A DNA stretch of 64,000 nucleotides from Parietichytrium sp. I65-24A (Eukaryota > Sar > Bigyra > Thraustochytrida > Thraustochytriidae): contig BLSF01000098.1 of the NCBI GenBank assembly GCA_012862575.1, positions 45,201 through 109,200 of the forward strand. Direction: 5' to 3'. Shown here piece after piece: positions 27,601 through 38,232 of this stretch. Under the pieces are notes generated by a model, which did no database searches, had not been told where the DNA came from, and saw only the letters and a list, made by a program, of their open reading frames with translations. A program made the position numbers and the translations under genes. Positions within the stretch are counted from its first letter, which is position 1; the number at the start of each line of letters is the position of its first letter.

Positions 27601-30195
27601 AGTGCGATGGAGAACGTGGGTCAGTAGCACTCACTACGTCTTAACCATAAGGCTTCATGTTTGCAATACTTCGACTGAAATGGTCCAACGCCACCGTATG
27701 TGAGGGAGACTGACGCGGAGCTTCTGGGCTGCTCCCCTCTCTTTTCCCCTCCCCAAATTTCCTATTTTTCATTATTATTTTTCCATTTTCCTCCCTCCCT
27801 CCCTCTACCGCTTTTAACCAGTTGTTCCTTTTTTTCTTCCACAGTAGCAACGGCAAGTGACTATCTATTGTGTTGCCAGCTTCTCTCACGATGCAACGAT
27901 GCTCAATGATGACTGCTCTCGAGCGGCCGTCCCTCTCAGCCGACTCCTATACATTCAACACTCAGGAGCTATCCCAAATTATAAGAGTACTGCTGGGACT
28001 ATTACCGTGTAACAGCAAGTGCTATGCGTGGCTCTAGCTGGAGGTTGCGCGGGCTTCAAGTTTTGCGCGATGCTGAGGGAGGGAGACTGGGCAAGTGGTA
28101 GAGACGGTGGTAGCAAGTGTTAGCCATTTTTTGATACTTGCGAGGGAAAGAAGGACAGTGCAATCAGTGCAATCGATCTTCTACAACGAAAGAAGTGTTT
28201 GGAAAATGTAGGAGAAGAGTAGAGGTAGACTATACGGTTGCTAGTGAATACCATAAACAGCGATGGAACATGTCTTCAAGTGCTTCTTCTTCCTCTAATT
28301 TCGTATCCCACTAACTAGCTTTAGCTAAGGATATAGGTAGAAACCCATAGACCTTGCCACGAGCCCGCCCATCTGCGATCTGCACGGCGATCTAGACAAA
28401 CCGCTAAGTACTTGTAGGCGGCGGAGCGAAAAGAGAGAAAAGAGAACCAGAAAATACTGGTACTGCCTGCCATAGTAAACGACTACGACAAGCCTCCCAA
28501 ATCCACGCAGTTTCTTTAACCTCGCGGTGAGGTACGTCCTTTTCACTAATCCATAAGTACCCTTACTCCCGCGATGCACAGCCGGCCCCTTTGCCCTCCC
28601 TTTTGTCCAATTACCCCTTCGGGGTAAGAGATGGTAATGTAGCTAATTGTGGTGGTTTAATAAGAGTACTTTCGGGTAGCTAAAGCTTATCCACGCTTAA
28701 CCGAGCCAGGAAAGTGCTTAGCTTAGTGACCCGTAAAGAGTGACTGTGACTGTATGTGTCGAAAGGCTAGCGCCCATTAGCACATGATTAGTGCAGACTG
28801 AACATTTGGAGCCGTGACCATAACGGAGAAGCTATGGGAAGGCAGTAGCTTCCTCCCCATCTTTCCAAACAAACACTCCAAAGCCATTTCGACTAACCAC
28901 ACACTAAACTTACTGTTAGTAGAGGAAAAGAAGAAGGTGTCTCCTCCCTATCATCTTACTCACTCCATAACTCACTCACTCACTCACCCACTCCCACTCA
29001 CTCGGAATTCACAATTCACAATAGATGTACTTATTGAAACTGCTAGCCTTAGTCGCCTCACACAAGCCCACTCACATCCCGGGAAAGGAAGGGGCCAACG
29101 AGCCATCCGAGTAGCATCCAGCAACTCCCTCTCGGCATAGCCCGGTCTATGCCAAACAATAGGCTATCCTAAACCTACCGCGCGGCTAGCCGCGGCGCGT
29201 AGCCCCTGCCGGCGCGGGCGCGTAGGGTAGCTAGGTATGTGCAGTAGTCTACCGGTAGAAACGATGGCGCAGAGGAAAGGAGAGAAGGGAGAGGAGGAAT
29301 CCCCGAGAGGGAGCGGCGCTCCCCCTCAGAAAACTCTCCAGAAATTGCGAAAGGCTGAGAGGGCAGGCCGCCGGAAAAAGGAAAGAAAAACAGGAAAATT
29401 CGAGCAAGGGGAATCCCGGAAAGAGAGGAGGAAGAGGGAGAGAGAGAGAGAGAGAAAGAGTGGAGAAACCTATGAGGAATGCGAGTGTTGTTGTGAGGGA
29501 GACAGAGCCACAGAGAGAGAGAAAGCGACAGAGAGAGAGAGAAAAGCAAAAAAAGTTTGAGAGTTTTGAGAGAGACACACAGAGAGACAGAGAGAGAGAG
29601 AGCACACATCAGCGCGCGCACCAGATCGGCACTTTACCAGTACAGCTCTCATAAAAAATAACCCGTTTCTCCGTCCTCGCTCGAGGTTTCACCGGCGGAC
29701 GCGGACCGCCCTTTGCCGAGCTGAACATCTCGCCGCGCGCGCCCTCGCAACGTTCCTGCGCCGTTGCGTTGCCAAAGCCCAGCGAGACAGCTAGCTGATC
29801 AATCTGATCCATCACGCGTGCGCCGTAGTGAGAGAGAGACAGACAGAGATAGATAGACAGACACAGAGAGAGAACGATCGCGCGTGATTGAAGGTTAAAG
29901 CTTGGCGGATCGAGCTATTGTCGTGCATTGGAGAGTTGGCGAACAGGGATATATATATATATATATATATAACCTGTGACTGACAAGTGTGTGTGTATAT
30001 ATATTATACATATATATATATATATATATTCAAGGAGAAATTTCTCCTCGGATTAGCAGAAATAAATAGGCGGCTTGCATTTGGGGAGCGTGCTGGAGAG
30101 GAGTGGCGTAAAGTGGTCGTCTGAAAGGTTTTTTGGTGCTGTGGTGGAGTCAGTTAGGTTTGGTCATTGTCACAATTAATTTGGTGGGGCGGTAA
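24675..30195. other. Gene-free region of 5.5 kb
   Basis: I see no supported gene. Frames are short and low in protein character on both strands. Contents include ctttg repeats at 25381-25412, a cattcattcatccatcc run at 26085-26110, GA-rich DNA at 29415-29610, more GA at 29829-29870, and a (TA)n tract at 29950-30030 just before the kelch gene. Stretch 26990-29160 has neither obvious repeats nor long frames and could be old decayed mobile DNA or unrecognised non-coding RNA. Confidence 0.5.
29950..30030. repeat. (TA)n dinucleotide tract upstream of kelch gene
   Basis: Two ta runs (about 29950-29971 and 29996-30028) separated by a gtgtgtgt-containing spacer, 170-250 bp before the start codon. 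Confidence 0.8.
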
Positions 30196-31677
30196 ATGGC
30201 CCGGTCGGCGCTGGGGCTGCTTGTGTTAGCAGCCTCGTTGGGTGTCTCACAATGCGAATGGGTTCGGACGGAGATCGAAAGCAAAAAGAATGTTGAGATG
30301 GAGAACGGAGTGGCCGGCGCGGCCATGGCATTTTGCGAGGAAATGAACATGTTTGTGTCTTTCGGTGGGTTTGCCAAAGTGCAGGGGTCGTCAGAGTACA
30401 AGGACTTGACGATTGTGTTGAATAGTGACATGGAGCCTTTCACTGCACAAGTTACGTCGTCATCCACGCCACAGCCGCGCGCTGGACATTCATTGGTATA
30501 TCTAGGGGACTTTCGGCGCGGAGGTTACCAGACGTGCCTCCTGGCCATGGCCGCAGGATCCATACAGGAGGATGGCGCTCCGAAGGATTTTGGGGATATG
30601 TGGATTGGCTACTTGTCCAGGCCCATGAACAAAGATGGCGACTCGAACGTGTCCATTCAATGGTCCAAGGTGGACTTTGGCCGCCACGAGCAAGATGCCA
30701 AAGAAGATTTTCTCCTAGTGCGCGGCATGTCGGTGTCCATGATCTCCTTTTCTCGCTCGAATTGCACTGCGAGATCGGAGCTTCTGCTCTTTGGAGGCGG
30801 CCGAACCGGCTCTGCCTCGAACGACCTCACGCAAGTCAGCCTGAGCATCGATAATTGTGACAATGAGACAGGAATCATCGCGAAAGCGAGCTCTCAGAAT
30901 CGCAATCCTTCTTCCCAGCTTCCGAGCGGGCGGTTCGGCCACACTGCAGGGGAGTTGAGGAACGATGACCAAGTGCTCACAACGCTGATCATTACCGGCG
31001 GGCGAACTTCCAGCTTCAGTAACCTTAGAGGGAACAGCTTCGCGGACTGGTCTTTTCTCAGCGACATTTGGATGTACAACCTTCAGCAAGGTGCGTGGTC
31101 TCAGTTTCTTCCCAACATTCAAGATGATAGGAAGCAATACTTTAAGACCAGCAAGCTTCAGGCCTTTGGCTGTGGCGGGATGGTCAAGGAGCACTTGTGG
31201 GAGTTTGGCGGGCTTACGAGTATCGATGGCACAACCGACTACCTGGTAACCCGCGATGATACCGTTCTATTCCCTCTTGGATATAGCATCACCGGCAAAC
31301 CCAAGTGCTCCACGAGTGACTTCTGCCGCTTTAAAACGTTCCGGAAGCCGAAGCCATTTGCAAGGTACGCGTCCGCTTGCGCATACTCTCCCACACTTGA
31401 CAAGCTCGTCGTCCTCGGCGGCATGTCCGTTTTCGGCAACACTCTCGACGACCTCTGGTCGCTCGGGTTGGGCAGTGAAATCAGTAACTTTGACGAGACC
31501 ACTCCGCCAAACCAGGCCCTTATCGAGTACGTGAACGCCACGACTTTCCCCGCTTCAACGGACCCGTCCATGAGCTACCCGCTCTCATTCGGGGTCGGTT
31601 TGGCCATTTTCGTAGTTTGCGCTGCCCTGTACCTATTTCGGCAGCATTACAAGTCGACCATTCAGAGAACAACATGA
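30196..31677 (+). CDS. Secretory-pathway kelch-repeat membrane protein
   Basis: A 493-residue protein. Residues 1-20 (MARSALGLLVLAASLGVSQC) are a signal peptide. Near the C-terminus, SFGVGLAIFVVCAALYLF (about 462-480) is a membrane segment with a basic tail, giving a type I protein with most of the chain outside or in the lumen. Between them are kelch-like blades: SFGGFAKV, PRAGHSLVYLGD, LLLFGGGR, GRFGHTAGEL, TLIITGGR followed by DIWMYNLQQGAWSQF, GGMVKEHLWEFGG, and ARYASACAYSPTLDKLVVLGG followed by LDDLWSLGL. Di-Gly after hydrophobic strands plus a downstream Trp is the kelch signature. The propeller suggests binding of protein or glycan; its partner is unknown. Confidence 0.8.
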   Translation: MARSALGLLVLAASLGVSQCEWVRTEIESKKNVEMENGVAGAAMAFCEEMNMFVSFGGFAKVQGSSEYKDLTIVLNSDMEPFTAQVTSSSTPQPRAGHSLVYLGDFRRGGYQTCLLAMAAGSIQEDGAPKDFGDMWIGYLSRPMNKDGDSNVSIQWSKVDFGRHEQDAKEDFLLVRGMSVSMISFSRSNCTARSELLLFGGGRTGSASNDLTQVSLSIDNCDNETGIIAKASSQNRNPSSQLPSGRFGHTAGELRNDDQVLTTLIITGGRTSSFSNLRGNSFADWSFLSDIWMYNLQQGAWSQFLPNIQDDRKQYFKTSKLQAFGCGGMVKEHLWEFGGLTSIDGTTDYLVTRDDTVLFPLGYSITGKPKCSTSDFCRFKTFRKPKPFARYASACAYSPTLDKLVVLGGMSVFGNTLDDLWSLGLGSEISNFDETTPPNQALIEYVNATTFPASTDPSMSYPLSFGVGLAIFVVCAALYLFRQHYKSTIQRTT

Positions 31678-32445
31678 CCAGATACATGGCTGTGCGTTTA
31701 AAAGTGTTAGAATCGACTGACCGTCATCTCGGGAAAAAGTGCGGTCTTGCTTCCATCTACACCCCACACTCGAGTGCGTTTTACCTCGCCTTCCCTTTAC
31801 ATGAACACAGAGCAATGATCATCTTGGGAAAAGCGCGATCTTGTTCCAATAACGGGTCATGCTCAAGTGCACTTTGTCTCTCTGTCGATTTGGGAGGGTC
31901 TCATCCATCGTCAGCATCGACTCATTGACCGACCATCTATCGACTATCGACATGGTTGTCCTTGTCTATCGACCATGGACGAGCAAGTGAACAAACGAAG
32001 ACCTCCTTTGTTCGTGCACTGCTCCTTGTTCGCCCACTAGTCCGTCCTTTCGCCGCATAGGACCTCACTACTTGGAAGTAGCGATGGAAGATCAATCTTC
32101 CTCGCGCGCGGCTAGGAGTCCAGTAACAAACGCTACGGAAAAGATAGGATCACTGCCGTGGTTGAGTCTGTCGGAGAGAGACAGTCAGTCAGTCACCTAA
32201 TCTTTGTCTGCTAAATTGCGTTGGGCTTGAGGAACGAAGACAGATCAGATTGTGTTATCAGGCGTGGTCGGCTGGCTTGCCTTTCAAAGTTGTTGCTGTT
32301 GTTGAACTTGTTGAACGGAACTACTCACGGTCAGTACTGATTTCTGAGTGCGGCTTTCCTTAGGTTAGCAAAAGACCAACTCGATCGAATTTTTTTCGAG
32401 CGACACTGTAACCGATTCGGCGACCGGCGGAGCTGCCTTATTTGC
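31678..32445. other. Intergenic with a 100-bp internal duplication
   Basis: Two copies of a catctcgggaaaaaGtgcggtcttg-like word, at about 31724 and 31822, each followed about 40 bp on by ctcRagtgc. A cgaccat/ctatcgac cluster lies at 31928-31975. No gene. Confidence 0.5.
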
Positions 32446-33423
32446 ATGCTATTGTCAGTGGTGGCTGCGCGGTTCAGGTCTCGGCAACTTGGCAGCATCT
32501 CTCGAGCTTTGACGCAAGCTTTTCGGACGGGAAAACGGGCTTTCGTAACCATGTCGTCGCGCATTCTAGAGCACAAGGTGACGGTGTACAACAGTGTGGA
32601 AATTACAGATCCATGCACGCTGCAGAAGACTGGGAGGGTGCCTCCTCAAGATCCGGTCGAATTCGAGAGTGTGCTGTGGGCCTCATTGCAAAAGTGGAAA
32701 AAGGAGCAGAGGAAAGGTGTCTGGATGAAAATTCACGTCTCGGCTGCTGACTTGGTGCCACCTGCCGTCCGCGCAGGGTTTGTCTTCCACCATGCCGACC
32801 CCGAGCATCTGACCCTATCCGCTTGGTTGGCCGACGGTGTGGAGAACAAACTACCCCCAGGCCCTGGACACTTCATTGGGGTCGCCGGTTTTGTGTTAAA
32901 CTCGAAGAATCAGGTTCTGAGTATCCGCGAAAAGTCTGGGCCAAGCGTGCGACTCAAGGACTTTTGGAAACTCCCTGGAGGCCTTGCCGACAAGCACGAG
33001 GATCTTCGCACCGCCGTGGTCCGCGAGGTGAAAGAGGAAACCGGGATTGATACCGAATTCCTCTCATTGGCCACCATCCAAGAAATACACCACAGTGAGA
33101 AATTCGGAGGGCACGCTCGCTCTGGCACCACCGATCTGTACTGTATCTGCGTTCTGAGAGTACTCGACGAAAACCAGCCCATCTCTATGCAGGAGGAAGA
33201 GATTTCAGCTTGCAAGTGGTTGCCCGTGGAAGATTTCCTGAACATTAGGTATTATTCACAGGCTGGGACCGTGTATCACAAAATGTTTCAAACTGCTGCG
33301 CAAGTAGCTTTGGGCAAATCTGCTGGTCTTGAAGCAGAGCACCTCAAATTCGGACTGACGGTGCAAGGAAGCAATACTGTGTACACACCTCGTCTTTTGA
33401 AGCCTTCTTCGTCAAACTTGTAA
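32446..33423 (+). CDS. NUDT6-like Nudix hydrolase, probable mitochondrial presequence
   Basis: A 325-residue protein. Residues 1-35 contain several Arg and Lys, many Ala/Ser/Leu and no acid, typical of a mitochondrial targeting sequence. A second ATG at 32551 (residue 36) would give a form without it. Residues 36-140 match the NUDT6-type N-terminal domain, with ASLQKWKKEQRKGVWMKI and AGFVFHHADPEHLTLSAWL. GHFIGVAGFVLNSKNQVLSI opens the Nudix fold. The Nudix box is complete at about 183-205: GGLADKHEDLRTAVVREVKE then ETG, giving G-x5-E-x7-R-E-V-x-E-E-T-G. Such enzymes cleave nucleoside diphosphates linked to another group; plant relatives act on ADP-ribose or NADH. The substrate here is unknown. 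Confidence 0.88.
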   Translation: MLLSVVAARFRSRQLGSISRALTQAFRTGKRAFVTMSSRILEHKVTVYNSVEITDPCTLQKTGRVPPQDPVEFESVLWASLQKWKKEQRKGVWMKIHVSAADLVPPAVRAGFVFHHADPEHLTLSAWLADGVENKLPPGPGHFIGVAGFVLNSKNQVLSIREKSGPSVRLKDFWKLPGGLADKHEDLRTAVVREVKEETGIDTEFLSLATIQEIHHSEKFGGHARSGTTDLYCICVLRVLDENQPISMQEEEISACKWLPVEDFLNIRYYSQAGTVYHKMFQTAAQVALGKSAGLEAEHLKFGLTVQGSNTVYTPRLLKPSSSNL

Positions 33424-35722
33424 AAAAAAAGTTACATTAACAAATAAGATCCCAGTTTCTTTTTTTATTATGAACAATTTGCCTTGAATTAGTTTTAATG
33501 TTCATTGAAGCAAGAGGTGCGCAGGTGTTGCATCTGAATTTTCGGACACCCTGGGCACTCCTCGCACAAAAGTTTTGACGAGGCTTTTGAGTGCTCCAAA
33601 AATTTTAAGAATTCAGAAATCGTGACTGTGTTTCGGTGACGTTCGTCTTGTTTTATTTGGTTCTCAACTTTAAAATGAACTGTAAAATGATCCGCTCATC
33701 TACTTTAGGTCTGAACTCCTTCCATACATATATGTGCGACGTTCAGACAAACTTGCCAAAGTGACTTTGGCCTTCAACGGTATGCAGCTCAAATTCTCAG
33801 GTTAGACCTTGTCACTCATCTGCCCTTGCAGGCAGGAAAAAGCCGTGCGCTTGTCTTACGGGGAAGGCCGCATGCTCCCTCGCGTACTAGTAGCAACGTT
33901 GCACGGACCTTGAATCGAAAAGAACGGGCCGAAATCACACGAAAAGTCTTGAACAGCCTTGAACGATCAAACTGAAGTAGAAAGTATGACTGCACTTGAC
34001 CGGATATTACAGATGCACCAAGTCACACTTCCATTCGAAACGCGAGGAGAATAGCCTCCTCACAAAGAAAACTCTGCACTTCATTATTTAAACAATGGCC
34101 ATGAACTGCCGACAAACGGTTGTTGTGCGTGGCGAGAGGGAAAGCAAACGCACCGAGCGTGCTCGCCTTCCGTTCTATTCATTTCTATCCTGCTCGCTTT
34201 GATATGCAACTTCCTCGCTTGCCATAGTTCCTCCTGGCTCGCACAGCGATCATTTAACTGCCTATTTGTTAGGCCGCCATTTTTATGAAACGATTCGATT
34301 TCATCGTGGTGCTGACAGTGGGTCCGAGTAAGTACCGGTACTTATGATACTTTCGCTCACACAGGCGGCAAGTGGTAAAAAGAGTCTGATCTACAATGCC
34401 TGCGAGAAAATTGACAGAAAAAGAAAGAAGGAACGGAAATGCATAGAAAGTGAAGTAGGGAATTTGCGAGCCACTGGCGCCGCCGACCGGCACAGCCATC
34501 GTGACCATCATCACAGTCATCACAGTCAGTACCCGAAAGGCATTTGCGCGATGTACGCACTCAGATTGATACATGCGTGATGAATCATGCGTGAGTCAGA
34601 AGAGGAGCCATCCAAACAAGACACTAAGGCACACGGGCAAACAATCTACTAGGACTACTATGCCGTCAGCAACTATCAATGAAGCCGATTACAACCCGAG
34701 AATGTTTGAATGACGAGTCCGCTACTACATAAACAATCCAGGTCAGCCCAGCAGCATCCATCCGCATTGCTCTCCATCGCTAGTACTACAGAGTCCACAG
34801 AGACCCGACAGAGACAGGCGCAAGGCTCACAACAAAATTAATTAACATGGGTCTCAACCTGCCCGAGTCGAACTAGTCGGGCCCAAGAGAGTCACAGGGA
34901 GATAGATCGACGTGGCTGACCTAGGTTTACATACATATAAACGATAAACGAAGCGTGGAAGGTCGACTACTGTAGGGTGTGCAGAACCCCCACCTCCAGC
35001 CAAACTACTGGCCTGTTGCCTATGCTCATTTCAGGGTCATTAGTTCGACTCAGAATGTAACACTGCAAAGATGAAGTGGCGAGTTGCTGAAGCTTTTGCA
35101 ATGAATCCCTCCCTCGCGTGCTCTCTTGGAACGAAATTCGAAATAAACTTACCTCTTCACAAGCCACACCGACAATTACTCGGACTGAGGGTTACACGGT
35201 AAAATTGTCAGGAAACAAGTACCAATGGCACCAAATGAATGCAATCTCACGTTCCACTCGCTCGAAAAACTTTCTGACCACTCCATTCGATTTCGCTTAC
35301 CAAACAATACCAAACAAACTCCTCCGACTTACCACGCGTTAGCTAGGAATGGGGAACAAAGGGGAACGCTACGCTGGAACGCTATGAAGCGGTAATGAAT
35401 TCGGCCATTAGGAGCCTCACCTGCGGAGACGCGTGGCGACATATTGGATGTGGCCGATCGGAGGACATGCGCATTGCACTAAGCCTATGTAATTTTTGTG
35501 TGTGATGCCACTGGTGTGAGGGAGCACTGTGTGGCATTGTGGTTGTCGTCAAAATTGTATCGCATTTGGAAGGCGGGTTTGGGCGATACCTGACAGCGCA
35601 CGCGGACGCAGACAGTTCTTCTGAAGCACTCGTCAGCCCAGGCAAGTGTAACTTGGCGCCTCGAGCGACGCAGCAGCTGTGCTTTTAAGGGTTGCTCACA
35701 TGACCCGGCGCTTTGTAAACTC
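33424..35722. other. Intergenic, 2.3 kb, no gene seen
   Basis: AT-rich 3' flank of the Nudix gene (poly-A/T rich 33421-33470). An 8-bp inverted repeat gtctgaac..gttcagac lies near 33708-33751 around a palindromic catacatatatg core. Short frames have no protein-like features. It includes the sulfatase promoter. Confidence 0.5.
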
Positions 35723-37957
35723 TTGAACATGAAGGTTTTGGTACTTTCGTGTGCGATTCTGGCGCAGCAATGCGGAGCGTTCGATCAAAATACGTCCGGG
35801 AGCGCGGACCTCCGATGGTGGGCTGCGACAGCTGAAGATGGAGACGCTGCCCGGCCCACCCTTGCCCCTGTACTGGCTCCAGTGTTTGTGGGTGACGCAG
35901 AAGGTGAGCTGGTCGATATGTTGGCCCCAAGGCAACTCGCTGGTTCCAACAGAGCTTGCGGCGCTAGAACCGTGAAGGCTTGCTCCAAAAGATGCAATAA
36001 GTCATCTCTCAAGCGCTTCAACAAAAAATGCACCATCGTTCAGCAGACTGCGGTGAAGAGCCGTGACGAGTGTATTGCCCTTTGCGAAGTCGACACGAGC
36101 TGTCGAACTGCTGAATACTACACCACTTCTGGCCAGACATATTGCGCGTCGTACTCGTGCTCGAAGCGCAACGGAAAGCCCTGGAAGCGTGTCGCGGGCA
36201 TAACTGCCTTCGAAGCTATTGCGCTCACATCTTGCTCCACTTCTTTGACTAGTACCAGCCGGCCAACAGCGAGCCCAACAAATCTACCCACCGCGTCACC
36301 CACTCTTGCGCCAACCGTTTCGCCAACGAGCTGCACCCTCGGGGACGAAACACAGGTATCATCAAGCCCTTCGCGCTTGCGAGCGCTGTCCAACTCAAAT
36401 GGGGGCCTTCCGGCCAATCACAAGAAACCAAACATTCTCTTCATCTTTGTTGATGACTTCGGGATCGGCGATGTCAACATCGATCAGCTCGGTTCTTACA
36501 AGCGCCTCAACGATCTACAGACACCAAATCTTCAGGCCATGGCCGATCGCGGAGTGACATTCTCACAAGCATACAGCGCAAACTCTGTATGCCTTCCAAG
36601 CCGGTACTCCCTCTATGTTGGAAAAGAAGCTGGCCACGTCCCTGTTCGTGGCAATTCCGGAACGGGCAAAGACATACCGCTAGCTGACGGAGACATCACC
36701 GTGGCGCAGGTCCTCCAGTCAAGCGGGTACAGAACTGGAGTCATTGGCAAGTGGGGCCTAGGCGGCAAATCGGAAAACTCTCACCCAAATCAGAGGGGTT
36801 ACGACTATTTTTTTGGGCACATTTCGCACGAGTCTGCGCATTCCTGTTTTCCTACGTCGCTTAACGAGAACTGGGCTGGTTCAAACCAATACGGAGAGAA
36901 TTATGCCATACCGGCGAACAAAGCGGCGTCCGAATCAGCTTGCTTAAAGGACACAATGGATGCAAGCAGCCAATGCGTGTTCACCCACGATCTCTTCACA
37001 GAGAAAGCAATTGAGTTCATGACAGAGAGCAAACAGGACAACACCAACTTTTTCCTGACCCTCGCTTACACCGCCCCCCACATTTGCGCGTGGACATCGT
37101 CTACCTCTGATATACAGAGCAAGGTTGCTCCCTATATTGATCCCGAGTGCGAGGAAAATTTTGTTTTTCCAGATTCAGGCCTCGGTGTCTCCAGCAAGTA
37201 CGAATGCCGCCACAAAAGTTTGGTAGAAAACTACATTGACAGGGATGTGGGCCGGCTTATGGACACGCTCAAGACACTAGATGCTTTTGATGACACTCTG
37301 GTCGTCTTTGCTGGGGACAACGGGCCTGAATATGTGGAGCTTCGCAAACGTGATCCAGAGAGATCCTCTAGTGTGTCTCTTATTCACAGTGTGGACTCGT
37401 TCGGATCAACATTAGGCTTGCGAGGAATCAAGCGGGAGGTCTACGAGGGTTCGCTGCGCACTCCTCTGATCATTCAGTGGCCTAGGTACGGCGCCAAACA
37501 AGTGGTGTCAGATGAGCCAGTCGTACTCTTTGACCTGTTCAAAACCTTCACGCAAGCAGCAGGGGTGGACGAAGGCTCTTTACCAGCCGATCTTGACGCT
37601 GTGTCGCTTGTACCTACCGTGACAGGGTACACTGCGCAGCAGGAGACGCACAACTATTTGTATTGGGAAACGTGCAACCAGCAAACTTCAAACTGGAAAA
37701 CCATTCTGTCTGATCCTGACGAGGTGTGCTCATGGGCGCTGAGAACTGCGAACTGGAAGCTTGTCTACAACAGCGACACCAGCACCCATGAGCTTTACGA
37801 TCTCGCTCAAGATCCTTATGAAATTGACAATTTATTTGTCGGAGACACTGAAGCCTCTGACTATGTTGATCAGCGATCTTATGTTTTGCAGGTTCAGCAA
37901 GAGTACATGACCTGTGTTCGGGGCCAAGATGCGTATATCCCGATCAACTTGGTATAA
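35723..37957 (+). CDS. Secreted PAN-domain sulfatase (formylglycine type)
   Basis: A 744-residue protein. Residues 1-19 are a signal peptide (KVLVLSCAILAQQCGAF). Residues 79-171 have eight or more Cys in an Apple/PAN-like pattern (ACSKRC, DECIALCEVDTSC, CASYSC), probably binding carbohydrate or protein. Residues 172-205 are a Thr/Pro/Ser linker (PTASPT, PTLAPTVSPT). The sulfatase domain runs from NILFIFVDDFGIGD (metal-binding Asp244/245) with TPNLQAMADRGVTF and the modification site CLPSR at Cys290, which should become formylglycine. VIGKWGLGG, FFLTLAYTAPH and LVVFAGDNGPE hold further active-site and metal residues. It should cleave sulfate esters, most simply on extracellular sulfated polysaccharide. 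It needs a formylglycine-generating enzyme, not seen here. Domain length is normal for the arylsulfatase family. Confidence 0.88.
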   Translation: MNMKVLVLSCAILAQQCGAFDQNTSGSADLRWWAATAEDGDAARPTLAPVLAPVFVGDAEGELVDMLAPRQLAGSNRACGARTVKACSKRCNKSSLKRFNKKCTIVQQTAVKSRDECIALCEVDTSCRTAEYYTTSGQTYCASYSCSKRNGKPWKRVAGITAFEAIALTSCSTSLTSTSRPTASPTNLPTASPTLAPTVSPTSCTLGDETQVSSSPSRLRALSNSNGGLPANHKKPNILFIFVDDFGIGDVNIDQLGSYKRLNDLQTPNLQAMADRGVTFSQAYSANSVCLPSRYSLYVGKEAGHVPVRGNSGTGKDIPLADGDITVAQVLQSSGYRTGVIGKWGLGGKSENSHPNQRGYDYFFGHISHESAHSCFPTSLNENWAGSNQYGENYAIPANKAASESACLKDTMDASSQCVFTHDLFTEKAIEFMTESKQDNTNFFLTLAYTAPHICAWTSSTSDIQSKVAPYIDPECEENFVFPDSGLGVSSKYECRHKSLVENYIDRDVGRLMDTLKTLDAFDDTLVVFAGDNGPEYVELRKRDPERSSSVSLIHSVDSFGSTLGLRGIKREVYEGSLRTPLIIQWPRYGAKQVVSDEPVVLFDLFKTFTQAAGVDEGSLPADLDAVSLVPTVTGYTAQQETHNYLYWETCNQQTSNWKTILSDPDEVCSWALRTANWKLVYNSDTSTHELYDLAQDPYEIDNLFVGDTEASDYVDQRSYVLQVQQEYMTCVRGQDAYIPINLV

Positions 37958-38232
37958 CTGATATGCAGGATTAAATAAATGACGTCGCGGAAGAAGTGAA
38001 ACAGATGAAACTTTAGGGATGTCTCAATCTGAAATTCACAAAGTGAAAGGAAGGCCAATTCTTTTCTGTAGTGTTTAAAATTACAGCGCATTCCTTTCCT
38101 TTCTTTTCCGCGGAAAAAGTTCTTTTGATTTTTTACACTCGTGTCGCAGCAAAATGTGCGTAAGTTATTAACGATTTCTCTAGCTCTTCAAAACGCGAGA
38201 GCATCGCTACACTTTGGTGGCTCTCACGTATT

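Noticed and set aside
29237-29654. Lys/Glu/Arg-rich frames at 29.2-29.6 kb
   Set aside because: They lie on GA-rich low-complexity DNA and lack any non-repeat core.
29950-30030. (TA)n tract as a TATA box of the kelch gene
   Set aside because: It is a long dinucleotide repeat 170-250 bp from the start codon; nothing shows that it directs initiation.
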